DNA of 64,000 bases, taken from assembly GCF_001429725.1 (NCBI RefSeq), contig NZ_LMHV01000005.1, positions 23,449 through 87,448 on the forward strand, written 5' to 3'. Position numbers and translations under genes: made by a program. The DNA is from Rhizobium sp. Root708 (GTDB taxonomy: Bacteria > Pseudomonadota > Alphaproteobacteria > Rhizobiales > Rhizobiaceae). The notes under the pieces are model-generated. The model saw nothing but the letters and a program-made list of their open reading frames with translations, ran no database searches and was not told where the DNA came from. Shown here piece by piece: positions 7,193 to 16,110 of the stretch (positions are counted from its first letter, which is position 1; every line of letters starts with the position of its first letter).

Positions 7193-8809
7193 TCAGGCTG
7201 AGCGCACCGGACTCTCAACCGCATTGGTCGACGTCTTCCGGAAGTCGGGATGCAACGGACCGAACGGCATCGCGCCCATGAACGCCACGAAGACCAGACC
7301 CGCTAGGGCGAACCAGAACGAGAGAACGAAGCCGTCGGCATAGGACAAGATATATGCTTGCGCGCGAACGCCGGTAGCGACTGTCGATAGTGCTTCGAGA
7401 TGTCCCCTGACGCCCGTTCCGAAGAGAGCGCCGAGCTTGGCGAGAATCCCATTCAGGTCATGCGACGAGGCAGCGATCGGGCCGGTCAGCACATTGGAGT
7501 GAAACTGTTCGCGTTGGCGCAGCCACGTATTCAGCAGACTGACGGCGAGCTCGGCGCTGCCGAGCCGGATGACCTGGATATACGCGGATGCGGCGGTCGC
7601 CCGCTTCGGATCGGTGTTGGCGATCAGGTAGACGACGGCGGCAAAGAAGACAAAGCTCTGGCCGAACGTGTAGAGGAGCACTACGGGCAGGAAGTTCGTT
7701 GGCGACCATTCGATTGTCAGCCGTGAGCCGAGGAGCGAGGCGGCGGCCATCGCCGCCAGTCCGGCGATAATGCAGAACCTCGCGTCGATCCGGCGCAGCA
7801 GGTAGATCGCCGCCGCCATGAAGAAGAAGACCGGTATCACCGCCCCGACGATGTAGAGCGAGGAGATCGAGACAGGGCGAAGGCCGACGACGGTCTGAAG
7901 GAACGATGGGATCACGATAGACCCGGCCGAACTGGAGAACGTGAAGGCGATAATGATCGCGTATCCGGTGCCGATGTTGCGCGACAGGATAACGCTGGCA
8001 TGCGCCCAGGGCCTTGCCACCAGGCTCTCGTTGATCAGGAAGCCCACGGCCAGAATGAGGCCACCGACGAGAAGCGAGGTCACGATTCCCGATTGGAACC
8101 AGTCCAGCCGGTTGCCCTGGTCGAGGGCGACGTAGATCATCGTCATCGATGACCCGAGCAGGAGCATGCCGCCCCAATCCGCATTTTCAAGCAGGCTGAA
8201 ATTGATCTCTTCCTTTGGTGCGCCAACGATCAGCAGCAGCGCGATCAGCGGCGCGATGATCACGTCCTGCCAATAGAGCCATTGCCAGCCGAGGTAGTCA
8301 CCGTAGAGGCCGACGAGCACAAACCCCAGGCTCTGCGACAAAGGCAATCTCAGCGCATAGATGGCGAAGCCGATCAGCCAGTATTTCATGTCGAGATTCC
8401 GGAAGATGACCATGATTGTCGCCGGAATGAAGACACCGAGCAGCAATGCCCTGACGGCGTGGAGAGCAAAAAGCATCTCGGTGCCGTGAACCATGGGGAT
8501 CGCCAGCGAGATGCCGGCGTAGACCAGGCACGCGGGGATCATGACCCGGCGTATGCCGAATACGGTGGCAAGCCAGGCGACGGCCGATGATATCAAGATC
8601 TGCGGTGCGTTCGCGATCGTGCTGAGCCACGAGGCCTCGTCGACACCCAACGAAAAGGCGCCGCGCAGATCCGGCAATCCGACTGCGAACACCCGAGTGT
8701 CGAAGCCGACGACAAAGGAGGCCAGGAGAAGTGCGGCAACGATAAGGTAGGGGCGGCTCGCCGTCGTGCCCCGCGTCAGAGGGCCGAAGGCGTGCGGCGC
8801 CGCGGTCAT
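7193..8809 (-). CDS. MFS drug-efflux transporter, DHA2 family (EmrB-like)
   Basis: A 538-residue inner-membrane protein with many hydrophobic segments, consistent with the 14-helix DHA2 group. It starts with RPYLIVAALLLASFVVGFD and the loop-1 region LPDLRGAFSLGVDEASWLST characteristic of EmrB-like exporters. Its start overlaps the HlyD gene by four bases (ATGA), so the two are translationally coupled. With the adaptor and an outer-membrane TolC-type channel encoded elsewhere it would form a tripartite pump. The substrate is unknown; the linked FNT channel suggests an anion or a toxic small molecule, as inference. Confidence 0.88.
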   Translation of the reverse strand: MTAAPHAFGPLTRGTTASRPYLIVAALLLASFVVGFDTRVFAVGLPDLRGAFSLGVDEASWLSTIANAPQILISSAVAWLATVFGIRRVMIPACLVYAGISLAIPMVHGTEMLFALHAVRALLLGVFIPATIMVIFRNLDMKYWLIGFAIYALRLPLSQSLGFVLVGLYGDYLGWQWLYWQDVIIAPLIALLLIVGAPKEEINFSLLENADWGGMLLLGSSMTMIYVALDQGNRLDWFQSGIVTSLLVGGLILAVGFLINESLVARPWAHASVILSRNIGTGYAIIIAFTFSSSAGSIVIPSFLQTVVGLRPVSISSLYIVGAVIPVFFFMAAAIYLLRRIDARFCIIAGLAAMAAASLLGSRLTIEWSPTNFLPVVLLYTFGQSFVFFAAVVYLIANTDPKRATAASAYIQVIRLGSAELAVSLLNTWLRQREQFHSNVLTGPIAASSHDLNGILAKLGALFGTGVRGHLEALSTVATGVRAQAYILSYADGFVLSFWFALAGLVFVAFMGAMPFGPLHPDFRKTSTNAVESPVRSA

Positions 8810-9951
8810 GGCGCTGTGCCTTCGGATGTGTCAACGCGGACCGTTGCCGACATGCCGGGCTTCAGCCTGTCGACGAGCGGCTGTCCTGCGTCAAATTCGA
8901 TCCTCACGGGAACGCGCTGGACGACCTTGGTGTAGTTGCCCGTCGCGTTGTCGGGCGGCAGCAGCGCGAAGACCGAGCCGCTGGCTGGCGAAAGCCGCGA
9001 AACCTTGCCATGCAGCGTCTGTCCTGGAAACGTGTCTATGCTGATCGAAGCCGGGCGTCCCGGCGGCATGCGCGCGAGCTGCGTTTCCTTGAAGTTTGCC
9101 GTCACATAGACATTCGGGAGGGGAACTTCCGAGATCACGCTGGTCCCGGCTGCGACGAAATCCCCTTCATGGACGAGCTTGCGACCGACGGTGCCGTCGA
9201 ATGGTGCGTGGATTTGGGTGTAGCCCTGGCGGATCAAGGCTGTTTCCAGATTTCCCTGCGCTGCGCCGACCTGCGCTTGCCACAGCGGCGCCTGGCCATC
9301 GAGTACCTTTCCCTGAGCCTTTTGTTGCTCGATCGCGGCCGCCGTCGACTTAACGGCGGCTTCTGCCTGCAGGTAAGCCGACTGGGCTTGCTGGAGTTGC
9401 TGCTGCGACGTTGCATCGCCGAGGTTCGTCTGCCTGTGAAACTCGAGTTCTGTCTGGGTTTTCAGGGCTGCCGCAGATGCATTCTGTGCCTCGGCGGCCT
9501 GCACGACGGCATTTTGCAATGTGATCTGATTGGAGAGGTTCGCCAGCGATGCGTTGGCTTGGGCAAGGTTCGCCTTCGCGACATCGACGGCGGCGTTGTA
9601 TTCTCGAGGATCGATTTCTGCGAGCAAGTCGCCCTTGGACACGTGCTGATAGTCAGCGACCGGCGTGCTTCGCACGGTTCCACTCACCTGGGCGCTGAGC
9701 GTCGAGAGGTCGGCGCTGATGACGGCATCATCGGTGGACTGATGGGCGGCATCCGCCACCCATGTGTTCCAGTCGAACATAACGAGTGCGACCGCCGCCC
9801 CGACAACGAGGACAGCGACAACAGGGGCAGCGAGCCTCCGGACTGTCGCCCCCGTCGTCGAAGGTTGTTCGTTCGGGCTTGGGATGTCCGGCTCGGGCGT
9901 CGGCTTGGTGATCGAGGGTGCAAGACTTGTTATGTTGAGCGGGTCTGCCAT
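8806..9951 (-). CDS. HlyD/EmrA-type membrane fusion protein
   Basis: A 381-residue periplasmic adaptor with one N-terminal membrane helix (LAAPVVAVLVVGAAVALVMF). It has the biotinyl-lipoyl halves (VSGTVRSTPVADYQHVSKGD and later HAPFDGTVGRKLVHEGDFV), a long Ala/Gln-rich coiled coil between them, and a beta-barrel region. ATG 9951 is chosen: it follows GAGGTGGG and lies eight bases after the FNT stop; the frame is open further upstream but overlaps that gene. It is the middle gene of a three-gene minus-strand operon. Confidence 0.88.
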   Translation of the reverse strand: MADPLNITSLAPSITKPTPEPDIPSPNEQPSTTGATVRRLAAPVVAVLVVGAAVALVMFDWNTWVADAAHQSTDDAVISADLSTLSAQVSGTVRSTPVADYQHVSKGDLLAEIDPREYNAAVDVAKANLAQANASLANLSNQITLQNAVVQAAEAQNASAAALKTQTELEFHRQTNLGDATSQQQLQQAQSAYLQAEAAVKSTAAAIEQQKAQGKVLDGQAPLWQAQVGAAQGNLETALIRQGYTQIHAPFDGTVGRKLVHEGDFVAAGTSVISEVPLPNVYVTANFKETQLARMPPGRPASISIDTFPGQTLHGKVSRLSPASGSVFALLPPDNATGNYTKVVQRVPVRIEFDAGQPLVDRLKPGMSATVRVDTSEGTAP

Positions 9952-9959
9952 CGCCCACC

Positions 9960-10793
9960 TCACTTTCTGGCCGGACTTGTCGTGGTCTTCACGCGGACGG
10001 GCACAGAGGTGGGATTGAACGAGACGTGTCCGGTACCGTGAAACTGTACCCAATAGCCGAGTGCCATGAAAACGGAACCGCCGACCAGATTGCCGAGCGT
10101 TACCCAAATCAGGTTGTGAACGGCGCCTGCAATCGTGACATTTGCCGGGTGTTCGCCGAGCAGGGCCATCGAGAAGGTGAACATGTTGGCGACCGAATGC
10201 TCATATCCGGCGGCGACGAAGATCGTGATCGGCCAGAAGATCAGCATGATTTTCGCAGCCGCATTGTCGGTCCGTCCTGCCATCCAGATCGCCAGGCAGA
10301 CGAGCCAATTACACAGGATGCCTCGCGCGAAAAGCTCGAGCGACGTTGCCGACATCTTGGCCGCGACAGCCGAGAAGAAGGAAGTGCTGCCGTCACCAAG
10401 AAGCACGCCACCGCCGGCTAGGTGAAAAAGTCCGGCGAGCACAAGTGCGCCGATAAGGTTGCCGACCCACGTGCTGCACCAAACGAGCAGCACGTCGGAA
10501 AGACGGGCGCGCCGTGTAAGCACGGCAAGCGGCATGTACATTGCGGTGCCGGTAAAGAGCTCGGAGCCGGCGAAGACCACGATCGTCAAGGCCGACGAAA
10601 ATACCACGCCCATGACAAGGTGAGCCCAGGCGGCATCGACGTGGGCGCCGGCTGTGAACATCAGGATATCGCCGAAGCCGATATAAGCGCCCGCCATCGC
10701 CGCGCCGACAAGGAACGCGAAGAACTGGGTGCGAGCGACGAGCGCCTTGTGTTCGCCGGATTGTGCGAAATCGCTGATGCTGTCCTGATACAT
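9960..10793 (-). CDS. Formate/nitrite (FNT) family channel
   Basis: A 277-residue inner-membrane protein of the pentameric FocA/NirC/HSC family, which moves formate, nitrite or hydrosulfide. Family marks are AGAYIGFGDIL, FTGTAMYMPL, GNLIGAL, LCNWLVCLAIW, a central EHSVANMF with the conserved pore His region, and NLVGGSVF. The substrate cannot be read from sequence. It leads the operon with HlyD and MFS genes and is divergent from the XRE-cupin regulator; ATG is preceded by GAGGG. An oxalate decarboxylase-like gene and fdhD nearby make formate one candidate. Confidence 0.9.
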   Translation of the reverse strand: MYQDSISDFAQSGEHKALVARTQFFAFLVGAAMAGAYIGFGDILMFTAGAHVDAAWAHLVMGVVFSSALTIVVFAGSELFTGTAMYMPLAVLTRRARLSDVLLVWCSTWVGNLIGALVLAGLFHLAGGGVLLGDGSTSFFSAVAAKMSATSLELFARGILCNWLVCLAIWMAGRTDNAAAKIMLIFWPITIFVAAGYEHSVANMFTFSMALLGEHPANVTIAGAVHNLIWVTLGNLVGGSVFMALGYWVQFHGTGHVSFNPTSVPVRVKTTTSPARK

Positions 10794-10933
10794 GAGGAGG
10801 CCCTCGCAACTGGCTCGATGGAATCGAGCGTTTCATTGGTTGATGCGATAGAGGCTAGCGTTACTTTGCGGTGCGTTGAATCATACGTTGGTGTAGCTGG
10901 CGGCGCTGAAAGTTCAGGTTCGGGCCGCCGCCG

Positions 10934-10948
10934 CTGTCTTTATGACAG
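10934..10948. promoter_or_regulatory. CTGTC-N5-GACAG inverted repeat
   Basis: CTGTC TTTAT GACAG lies in the divergent region between the FNT operon and the XRE-cupin gene, just beside the ACTAAAAA dyads. The five-base arms are perfect. It could be an operator for the FNT operon; this is inference from position only. Confidence 0.3.
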
Positions 10949-10951
10949 ATT

Positions 10952-11020
10952 TTTTTAGTCACACTAAAAATCAGATTGACAATGCCTCCTTCTAAAGCTT
11001 CATTGAAGTAATACTAAAAA
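10952..11020. promoter_or_regulatory. Two TTTTTAGT/ACTAAAAA operator-like dyads
   Basis: Site 1 (10952-10970) is a perfect eight-base dyad TTTTTAGT-CAC-ACTAAAAA. Site 2 (about 11002-11020) repeats the right arm ACTAAAAA with a weaker left arm (TTGAAGT-AAT). Their centres are 50 bp apart and flank a TTGACA at 10976-10981 that could be a -35 element. The place suits autoregulation by the adjacent XRE-cupin protein, and perhaps control of the divergent FNT operon. Confidence 0.5.
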
Positions 11021-11070
11021 TAAGGCGGAACATCTTGGAAACACACGCAGGTCCTGACGGAGCTGGGGAG

Positions 11071-11724
11071 ATGTCTCTTGGCGAGAGATTGCGTGATCGT
11101 CGCCGCGAGCTCAAACTGACGCTCCAGCAAGTCGCCGATCAGGCCGGCTTCTCGGTCGGCTTCATCTCGCAGATCGAGCGCGGCATTACTGTTCCGTCGC
11201 TGACTTCCCTCGTTTCCGTCTGTCGTGTCCTGAAGGTGGACGTAGGCTCGTTCTTCAAGTCGCCGCGTGTCGATGCGCCGGTGACGCGCCGGGAGACCCG
11301 ACCCGTCTATGCGCTTGGCGGCACGCCCGGCAATTCCGTGACATACGAGCGCCTGTCCGCGTCTTTCCCCGGCAATATTCTGCGTAGCACGCTTATCCAT
11401 GAGCCGCCGGGCTTCCGAAGCGAACCGATGTCGCACGAGGGAGAGGAGATTTTCTTCATCGTCGAAGGCTCCCTTACCCTGGAGGTCGATGGCGAGCGGA
11501 CGATCCTCGAAGCGGGCGACTCGGCGCATTTCCCATCGTCCCGAACGCACGTGACCTGGAACCACACCACCGAGCCGGTGACCATATTTCATACCTGTAC
11601 GATGGACGTCTTCGGTGACGACGTACCGTCTGGCGAGCCTGAAACCAGCCTCGTCGTCAAGCGCGCCGCGACCCGGCGCAGCGCACCAAAAAGCCTCAAG
11701 ATAAATCAAGGGAACAAGAAATGA
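11071..11724 (+). CDS. XRE-family regulator with C-terminal cupin domain
   Basis: A 217-residue cytoplasmic DNA-binding protein: helix-turn-helix at about residues 5-60 (LTLQQVADQAGFSVGFISQI) and a small-molecule-binding cupin at about 95-175 (EPMSHEGEEIFFIVEGSL, GDSAHFPSSRTHVTWNHT). Such regulators usually sense the substrate of the catabolic operon they lead. ATG 11071 has GGAG eight bases upstream; a TTG at 11035 with AAGGCGGA upstream is the alternative and would add 12 residues. Its stop overlaps the next gene by ATGA, so it is part of the transporter-hydantoinase operon. Confidence 0.88.
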   Translation: MSLGERLRDRRRELKLTLQQVADQAGFSVGFISQIERGITVPSLTSLVSVCRVLKVDVGSFFKSPRVDAPVTRRETRPVYALGGTPGNSVTYERLSASFPGNILRSTLIHEPPGFRSEPMSHEGEEIFFIVEGSLTLEVDGERTILEAGDSAHFPSSRTHVTWNHTTEPVTIFHTCTMDVFGDDVPSGEPETSLVVKRAATRRSAPKSLKINQGNKK

Positions 11725-13307
11725 GAACAAGCCTCAAGCTGGTGGCTGCAGCACTGCTCGCAGCAACCTCGATCTGCACTTATGCCAAGGCCGAAACCGT
11801 ATTGAGGCTCGATGAATCGCCGGTCGGCGAACTCGACCCGGCAAAGGCGTCGGATTATGCCGACTCCATTCTGATGTTCAACGTCTATGACACCCTGGTC
11901 ATCCCGAAGCAGGGGCAACCCGGCTACGATCCGTTCTTGGCGACGGCCTGGGAAAGCACAGGCACGACCTACACCTTCAAGCTTCGCACGGATGTGAAGT
12001 TCCAGAGCGGCAATCCCATGACGGCTGATGATGTCGTCTTCTCGCTGCAGCGCATGAAGGCACTGGGCGCGGGCCTGTCCTACCTGTTCGAAAACGTCGA
12101 CAAGGCGGAAGCGACCGATCCTGCGACCGTCAAGTTCACACTTAAGGAACCCTACGCTCCATTCATCTCCGCGCTGACGCGCCTGCCGATCGTCGACAAG
12201 AAGCTGGTGTTGGCAAACCTGGGTGCCGGCGATGGCGAGATGAAGGACTGGGGGCAGGGATACCTTTCGACGCATGCCGCCGGCAGCGGTGCCTACACGG
12301 TCGTCTCTCATAATCCCCAGGAAGAGACGGTCATGGCGAAGAACGCCGGCTACTTCCTTGGTGCAGCTCCGAAGGCCCCCGATACGGTTCGCTTCCGCTA
12401 CGGCCTGGAAGCCGCAACGGTCCGCACGCTGATCGCCCAGGGCGAGCACGACATCTCCTCGCAGTGGTTGCCGCCGGAGGTCTTGAAGTCCCTTGCCGCG
12501 AGTGGCGCGCAGTTGCTGACCGAGAAGGGGACGACCGAGTTCTACGTGAAGATGAACACGACCAAAGCGCCGTTTGACGACGTCGAATGCCGCCTGGCCG
12601 TCTCCTATGCCTTTGACTACGACACCGGCGTGAAGATGGTTGCCATCAACGACAAGGTCTCCCAGGGGAGCCCGGCAACCGGTGCCATTCCGGTCGGGAT
12701 GCTCGGATCGTTGCCGGAAGACCAGCCGATCAAGCGCGACCTGGCGAAGGCCAAGGAGCATCTGGCCAAGTGCAAATACAAGGCCGACGAAATCAACATC
12801 GATATCTCCTGGATCGGCGAAGTTCCGCTGGAAGAGCGCTTCGCGCTGCTGATGCAGGCAAACTTCACCGAGCTCGGTATCAAGACGCAGGTCAAGAAGC
12901 TGCCTTGGGCATTGTTCTCGGAGCAGGTCTCGAAGCCGGAGAATACGCCGGCTATCAGCCAGGTCTTCGTGAACACGATGAGCGGAGATCCGGATACGCT
13001 GCTCTACAGCATGTATCACTCCACTGCCGCTGGCACATGGATGTCGCCTGAATATCTCAAGGACAAGGACGTCGATGCGCTGCTGCAGCAGGGCCGCGAG
13101 GCCTCCAGCGACGAAGAGCGCTCGAAGATCTACACCGATCTCAACAAGCGGCTGATTGCCCTTGCGCCTTCCATTTTCGCTCAGGACCAGACGGCGGTCT
13201 TTGCAGCAAGCAACCGTGTCTCGGTTCCGGCCTTGTCCGATCCGAGCAAGGCGTTTGCGCTTGCTGGCTTCGGCTTCACGTTCCGCCTGATGGAAATGAA
13301 AGAATAG
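11721..13307 (+). CDS. Dpp-type ABC transporter substrate-binding protein
   Basis: A 528-residue periplasmic binding protein of the SBP_bac_5 (dipeptide/oligopeptide/nickel) family with a Sec signal peptide (TSLKLVAAALLAATSICTYAKA). Family segments include LDPAKASDYADSILMFNVYD, FKLRTDVKFQSGNPMTADDV and FALLMQANFTELGI. The start overlaps the regulator stop by four bases. The ligand is unknown; the downstream hydantoinase and peptidase genes suggest a peptide, cyclic ureide or amide. Confidence 0.9.
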   Translation: MRTSLKLVAAALLAATSICTYAKAETVLRLDESPVGELDPAKASDYADSILMFNVYDTLVIPKQGQPGYDPFLATAWESTGTTYTFKLRTDVKFQSGNPMTADDVVFSLQRMKALGAGLSYLFENVDKAEATDPATVKFTLKEPYAPFISALTRLPIVDKKLVLANLGAGDGEMKDWGQGYLSTHAAGSGAYTVVSHNPQEETVMAKNAGYFLGAAPKAPDTVRFRYGLEAATVRTLIAQGEHDISSQWLPPEVLKSLAASGAQLLTEKGTTEFYVKMNTTKAPFDDVECRLAVSYAFDYDTGVKMVAINDKVSQGSPATGAIPVGMLGSLPEDQPIKRDLAKAKEHLAKCKYKADEINIDISWIGEVPLEERFALLMQANFTELGIKTQVKKLPWALFSEQVSKPENTPAISQVFVNTMSGDPDTLLYSMYHSTAAGTWMSPEYLKDKDVDALLQQGREASSDEERSKIYTDLNKRLIALAPSIFAQDQTAVFAASNRVSVPALSDPSKAFALAGFGFTFRLMEMKE

Positions 13308-13320
13308 TCGGGTCGTAAAC

Positions 13321-13344
13321 AGGGCCGCCCGACGCGGCGGCCCT
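13321..13344 (+). terminator. Intra-operon hairpin after the binding-protein gene
   Basis: AGGGCCGCC and GGCGGCCCT form a perfect nine-bp stem with a six-base loop, followed by TTCCTC. It sits between the binding-protein stop (13307) and the permease start (13371). Such hairpins usually let the binding protein be made in excess over the membrane parts, by partial termination or mRNA protection. Confidence 0.65.
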
Positions 13345-13370
13345 TTCCTCGCACAAACGGAATTATCGGT

Positions 13371-14396
13371 ATGCCTCCACTCGTCCGCCTCCTTGCGAAG
13401 CGGCTCGGTACCTCTTTTGTCGTCTTGATAGGGGTATCGCTGCTGATCTTCGCCATTGCCCGGATCATTCCGGGGGATCCCGCGCGCATCGCGCTCGGCC
13501 CCAATGCGACCGCGGATGCGGTGGCTGCGCTGCGGGAGCGCCTCCACCTCAACGATCCGTTCATTGCGCAGTACGGTTATTTTCTTCGCGATCTTCTGCG
13601 CGGCGATCTCGGCGTGTCGCTTTATACCAACCGGCCGGTGATGGTCGACATCGCGCAGTTTCTGCCCGCGACGCTCGAGCTTGTTATCGTTTCCGGCATC
13701 ATGATGGTCGGCATCGGCCTGCCGCTCGGCATCATCTCGGCTCGCCATCGCGGCAGCCTGATCGATCATGTGATCCGGATGGTCACCTTGCTTGGTGTAT
13801 CCGCGCCGGGGTTCGTCTGGGCCGTCATCCTCATGCTGGCTTTCGCCTATTTCCTGCCGCTGTTTCCAATCGCCGGAAGACTGTCGGACACCATGACCGT
13901 CCCGACAACGACGGGCTTCCTGCTGGTCGACAGCTTGCTCGCGGGAAATCTCAAGGCGTTTGGCAATGCCCTCTGGCATATCATCCTGCCTGCCTTTGCG
14001 CTGGCGCTTTCCGGTATCGGCCAGGCAGCGCGCCTCGTTCGTTCGAACATGGTCGAGACCTACGAGAAGCCCTACATCGAGATGGCGCAGGCCTATGGTT
14101 TTGCTGAAAAGCGGATTGCGCGGCGATATGCGTTTCGCCCCTCTCTCATCCCATCCCTGACGATCATCGGTCTAGATTTCGCAGCCATGCTCGGCAACGC
14201 CTTCCTGGTCGAGGCCGTCTATGCTTGGCCCGGCCTGTCGCGTTACGGCGTCGCCGTCATCCTGAGAAAGGACCTGAACGCCATCGTCGGCACCGTCCTC
14301 ATCATTTCGGCCATGTTCCTGATCGTCAACCTAGTGGTCGACCTGCTGGTTTCGATCATCAATCCCCGCATTCGTCTGTCTCAGAGGGCATCATGA
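13371..14396 (+). CDS. ABC transporter permease, DppB type
   Basis: A 341-residue inner-membrane permease. Features are the N-terminal helix after LLAKRLGTSFVVLIGVSLL, the DppB signature IIPGDPARIALGPNATADAV, GDLGVSLYTNRPV, and the ATPase-coupling EAA loop (YIEMAQAYGFAEKRI). It overlaps the next permease gene by ATGA. Together with the 14393 gene it forms the membrane channel of the first Dpp-type transporter. Confidence 0.92.
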   Translation: MPPLVRLLAKRLGTSFVVLIGVSLLIFAIARIIPGDPARIALGPNATADAVAALRERLHLNDPFIAQYGYFLRDLLRGDLGVSLYTNRPVMVDIAQFLPATLELVIVSGIMMVGIGLPLGIISARHRGSLIDHVIRMVTLLGVSAPGFVWAVILMLAFAYFLPLFPIAGRLSDTMTVPTTTGFLLVDSLLAGNLKAFGNALWHIILPAFALALSGIGQAARLVRSNMVETYEKPYIEMAQAYGFAEKRIARRYAFRPSLIPSLTIIGLDFAAMLGNAFLVEAVYAWPGLSRYGVAVILRKDLNAIVGTVLIISAMFLIVNLVVDLLVSIINPRIRLSQRAS

Positions 14397-15226
14397 AGAA
14401 AACCCTCATTATCCTGGCGCGCAATCCGCTATCGCTGATCGGCCTGATCCTCGTTGGGATCGTCGTCTTTTCCGCAGTCTTTGCGGATTTCATCGTACCC
14501 TTCCCCGAGCACCGGGGCGCGGTCGTTGATTTTGTCAACTTCAACAAGCCGCCCGAGTGGCCTTACATTTTCGGTACCGACCTCGTCGGGCGCGATCTCT
14601 TTTCGCGCATTGTCTACGCCTACCGGATTTCGTTGATACTGGGCGTTGTCGTGCTGGCGATTGCCGTTCCGATCGGTGTCGCGATCGGTCTTGTGGCCGG
14701 CTATTTAGGCGGCTGGACCGAGTATGTGCTGATGCGGTTGACGGATGTGTTCCTGTCGATACCGCCGCTTGTGCTGGCAATGTCGATGATGGGGCTGCTG
14801 GAGCCGACCCTGACGAACGGCATGATCGCGGTCACCGCGATGTGGTGGCCATGGTACACGCGCCTCGTCTACAATCTCGCTCGCGCTGAGAAGGAAGAGG
14901 GCTACGTGCTGGCCGCCGAGGTGATCGGCGCCTCGAAGATGCACGTGATGTTCCGCGAGATCCTGCCGAACTGCGTGCCGTCGATCGTTACCAAGATGAC
15001 GCTCGATTTCGGTTTTGTCATCCTGATCGCTTCGTCCCTGTCCTTCCTGGGGCTTGGCGTGCAGCCGCCGACACCGGACCTCGGCTCGATGGTGGCGGAA
15101 GGCGCAAAATACCTTCCCGATAGCTGGTGGCTGACAGTCTTCCCCGGCCTTGCAATCCTGATCGCCGTGTTCGGCTTCAACCTGATCGGTGACGCGCTTC
15201 GGGAAATCCTGGGAGTCGACCAATGA
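14393..15226 (+). CDS. ABC transporter permease, DppC type
   Basis: A 277-residue inner-membrane permease with the DppC pattern: a short N-terminal region before helix 1 (NPLSLIGLILVGIVVFSAVF), a periplasmic loop ending in FGTDLVGRDLFSRIVYAYRI, and the coupling loop YVLAAEVIGASKMHVM. ATG 14393 overlaps the DppB-type stop by four bases. It is the second half of the channel. Confidence 0.92.
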   Translation: MKKTLIILARNPLSLIGLILVGIVVFSAVFADFIVPFPEHRGAVVDFVNFNKPPEWPYIFGTDLVGRDLFSRIVYAYRISLILGVVVLAIAVPIGVAIGLVAGYLGGWTEYVLMRLTDVFLSIPPLVLAMSMMGLLEPTLTNGMIAVTAMWWPWYTRLVYNLARAEKEEGYVLAAEVIGASKMHVMFREILPNCVPSIVTKMTLDFGFVILIASSLSFLGLGVQPPTPDLGSMVAEGAKYLPDSWWLTVFPGLAILIAVFGFNLIGDALREILGVDQ

Positions 15227-16110
15227 TGCCAACCCTCAAGATCGATGGCCTCAAGTTAGGCTTCAAGACGCACGCTGGCATGATCGAAGTGCTGCATGGA
15301 ATCTCGCTCCATATTCGCAAGGGAGAACGCGTCGCGCTCGTTGGCGAATCTGGTTCGGGAAAATCTGTGACGGCGCGGATCGTTCTCGGCATGCTCCAGC
15401 AACTCAAGACGGCACGGATATCCGGCGGTATCGAGTTCGAAGGGCGCGACCTGCAGCGGATGAGCGCACGGGAGCGACACGCCCTGCGAGGGACAAGCAT
15501 GTCGATGATCTTCCAGGATCCGACGTCGTCGCTCAATCCGGTCTATACGATCGGTGCGCTGTTCCGGGAGGTGCTGTCGCGAGCCCATTCCGGAATGTCG
15601 GCCAGCGACATGCGGAAGATGGCGATCGAAGCCCTGTCCGATGTTGCGATCGGAGAACCGGAACGCGTTCTCGACTCCTATGCCTTTCAACTCTCAGGCG
15701 GGATGAATCAGCGCGTGATGATCGCCATGGCGCTCGCCAACAATCCCTCGCTGCTGCTTGCCGATGAACCGGGAACAGCGTTGGACGTGATGGTTCAGGC
15801 GCAGACGTTGAAGCTGATGAGCGCGCTCGTCGAAAAGCACCATACCTCGGTGCTGTTTATCTCGCATAATCTCGGCGTGGTCCGCGAGTTCGCCGACCGC
15901 GTCTACGTGATCTACAAGGGCAGCATCGTTGAGCAGGGTCCGACAGCGGCACTGTTCGACGATCCCCGTCATCCCTACACCAAGGCACTTCTGTCGGCCG
16001 TTCCACGCATCACCGGCGGCGGCATCCCAGATGTCGATGACGGTGCCGCCGATTTTCTGGCGCCACTCGTTGCCCATGAAGGCTTTAGCGAGAAGGAGCT
16101 TCTGGCATGA
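15223..16110 (+). CDS. ABC transporter ATPase, DppD type
   Basis: A 295-residue cytoplasmic ATPase. Walker A is GESGSGKS, the signature is LSGGMNQR, Walker B is LLADEPGTALD, and the switch His is ISHNLGVV. The C-terminal oligopeptide-transporter extension (RHPYTKALLSAVPR) is present but lacks the Cys cluster of some DppD proteins. It is translationally coupled by ATGA overlaps at both ends. Confidence 0.92.
   Translation: MMPTLKIDGLKLGFKTHAGMIEVLHGISLHIRKGERVALVGESGSGKSVTARIVLGMLQQLKTARISGGIEFEGRDLQRMSARERHALRGTSMSMIFQDPTSSLNPVYTIGALFREVLSRAHSGMSASDMRKMAIEALSDVAIGEPERVLDSYAFQLSGGMNQRVMIAMALANNPSLLLADEPGTALDVMVQAQTLKLMSALVEKHHTSVLFISHNLGVVREFADRVYVIYKGSIVEQGPTAALFDDPRHPYTKALLSAVPRITGGGIPDVDDGAADFLAPLVAHEGFSEKELLA

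Noticed and set aside
11706..13979. 757-codon open frame on the minus strand
   Set aside because: It lies opposite the binding-protein and permease genes, which have clear families. The translation is low-complexity (Arg, Asp, His rich) and matches no family; it is a product of high GC.
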